From contig JAISAX010000918.1 of assembly GCA_031266495.1 (NCBI GenBank), positions 1-14,956 on the forward strand: DNA of 14,956 nt, written 5' to 3'. Made by a program: the position numbers and the translations under genes. The DNA is from Opitutaceae bacterium. GTDB taxonomy: Bacteria > Verrucomicrobiota > Verrucomicrobiae > Opitutales > Opitutaceae. The notes beneath the pieces are model-generated. The model worked only from the letters and a program-made list of their open reading frames with translations, had not been told where the DNA came from and did no database searches. Below are positions 14,045 to 14,956 of this stretch, in pieces; positions within the stretch are counted from its first letter, which is position 1; each line of letters starts with the position of its first letter.

Positions 14045-14956
14045 TTTCCCTTCTCGTGCCGACCATCGCGCTCTGCGTGTTCTCTCAAGTTCAAGTTCAA
14101 GCTCAAGCTCACGCTCAAGCCCGGCGAGAACAGAGAGAACAGAGGCTCTGGCCTGATCCTGGAGGTACTCGCAATATATCCACTACTTACGGCGAAAAAG
14201 CGTTTGCATTTTCCCGCCCGGACAAGGCGCTCCTTCTTGATTTCAAGGATTTGGCCAATTCCGACGATTACATCGCAATCGATCTTGGCGCGGTAAAACT
14301 CTCCGGCTATGAACAGGGGGGTTATATCGAAATTGAAACGGAAACGGATAATCCTGTTCTGCGCCTTTCCCCCGCGATAGCCGAACCCGGTAATTTTTGG
14401 GGATCCAGACAAAACGTGGAAGGAGGCGCCATTATAAAACCCGGCGCGCGCACATATCGCTTTTACCTGGATGGCATCGCCGGTTGGAGGACAAATGCCG
14501 GACGCGACAACCTCTACCTTTTTGTGCAGGACCTGGGAGGCGAAGCCCGCGGCTCCGCTCATTTCAAAATCACCCGCGTGACGCTGAAACCGCCCGCCGC
14601 AGACTGGCGCAAGCAGAAAGCCGAAGCCTACGCATGGCAGTATGACTGGCCCAAAGTGGAAAAGATAGAACCACTCTATTATGAGCATCTGGAACGGGCG
14701 GTGGATTGGGCGCAAGTATCATCAAGCCCGACACTGGTGCGCATAAGTCTGGACGGTGCCTGGAAGAAAAAAAGCTTTGGCGAAAAAACATGGGATTACG
14801 GATTCCTCGCGGACGAAGAATATTCGGAAACAGGGTACGACGATTCCGGATGGGACGATATAAACATCCCCGAACCACCCGCGCCCGATCAACCTGGCGG
14901 GCATTTCTGGTATCGACGCGAAATCGAACTCCCGCCTCTACCCCCCCCCCCCCCCC
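14005..14956 (+). CDS. secreted GH2-like glycoside hydrolase, 3' end missing (partial)
   Basis: An open frame runs from ATG 14005 to the window end with no stop (317 codons visible). The N-terminus MKSHYLESCYIKHVSLLV, then PTIALCVFSQVQVQAQAHAQ, is a signal peptide whose start codons lie in a 15-bp tandem array and whose end lies in a hexanucleotide repeat. Residues about 60-190 read as an all-beta domain (FYLDGIAGWRTNAGRDNLYL). From residue 248 comes the hallmark of a GH2 sugar-binding domain: ISLDGAW, then GYDDSGWDDINIPEPP, then HFWYRREIELP (Trp302). GH2 enzymes are beta-galactosidases, beta-mannosidases or beta-glucuronidases; the catalytic barrel lies beyond the window, so activity is not shown. 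The sequence ends inside a run of 16 C that would encode prolines. It is downstream of a pseudopilin gene, echoing the left cluster. Confidence 0.75.
   Translation, partial: MKSHYLESCYIKHVSLLVPTIALCVFSQVQVQAQAHAQARREQREQRLWPDPGGTRNISTTYGEKAFAFSRPDKALLLDFKDLANSDDYIAIDLGAVKLSGYEQGGYIEIETETDNPVLRLSPAIAEPGNFWGSRQNVEGGAIIKPGARTYRFYLDGIAGWRTNAGRDNLYLFVQDLGGEARGSAHFKITRVTLKPPAADWRKQKAEAYAWQYDWPKVEKIEPLYYEHLERAVDWAQVSSSPTLVRISLDGAWKKKSFGEKTWDYGFLADEEYSETGYDDSGWDDINIPEPPAPDQPGGHFWYRREIELPPLPPPPP
14086..14121 (+). repeat. hexanucleotide tandem repeat within the signal-peptide region
   Basis: Six units of CAAGTT/CAAGCT/CACGCT/CAAGCC run without gaps and encode QVQVQAQAHAQA, which includes the expected signal-peptidase site (AQA or AHA). 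Unit changes stay in frame, so length variation would only lengthen or shorten the cleavage region. A 9-bp duplication (GAGAACAGA, twice) follows at about 14126-14143. Confidence 0.75.
14941..14956 (+). repeat. poly-C homopolymer, at least 16 C, at the window end inside a coding sequence
   Basis: The last 16 bases are all C, and the run lies in the GH2-like reading frame (Pro codons following ELPPL). The sequence probably stops here because assembly or the window cut it, so the true length is unknown. Confidence 0.85.

Noticed and set aside
14020..14715. 231-codon open frame on the minus strand
   Set aside because: Antisense to the GH2-like frame, which has a signal peptide and GH2 motifs.
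1..14956. tRNA, rRNA, CRISPR array, phage or complete insertion-sequence genes
   Set aside because: I looked for cloverleaf arms, regularly spaced direct repeats, and transposase or integrase motifs on both strands and saw none.

Overview
The window is high-GC bacterial DNA from an organism that exports many proteins. The best fit is a Verrucomicrobiota member of the Opitutaceae type. This is an inference from gene content, not from a marker gene: a PEP-CTERM protein, two stand-alone pseudopilins (one with an H-X9-DG tail), a LacI regulator, several secreted carbohydrate-active proteins, and few Shine-Dalgarno sites. The window begins and ends at or near runs of 16-17 C, so it may be a whole contig that broke at homopolymers.

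Left part (44-4821, + strand): a secreted glycoside-hydrolase-like protein with clan GH-A type acid/base and nucleophile motifs, a secreted right-handed beta-helix (pectate-lyase-3 type) protein, and a pseudopilin. They look like one polysaccharide-degradation cluster. Positions 4822-5205 hold no intact gene. They hold a broken C-terminal fragment of a paralogue of the first gene, bounded by a perfect 12-bp inverted repeat, and next to it a 122-bp palindromic repeat element.

Middle part (5206-8750, - strand): read right to left, purD (purine synthesis), a low-molecular-weight phosphatase, secG (translocon subunit) and a secreted LolA-like protein. Three hairpins separate these genes. One is a classical intrinsic terminator lying inside the signal-peptide codons of the LolA-like gene. 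That gene also carries an in-frame run of 13 C.

Centre-right (8992-10587, + strand): two lipoproteins, one of unknown family and one DUF2959-like, separated by a poly-C run and another palindromic element.

Right part (10817-14956, + strand): a LacI-family regulator with a palindromic operator-like site on its own start codon, a PEP-CTERM surface protein behind a long polypyrimidine leader, a second pseudopilin, and a 3'-truncated secreted GH2-like protein. The start of that last gene lies in a 15-bp tandem array that abuts a palindromic element. The layout of regulator, surface protein, pseudopilin and hydrolase echoes the left cluster.

The most unusual features are the six C runs of 13 or more, all reading as C on the sense strand of the neighbouring genes, and the family of palindromic elements ending in TGAnGTTACGC. 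Together they suggest a repeat-rich genome in which slippage could alter secreted proteins or their leaders.
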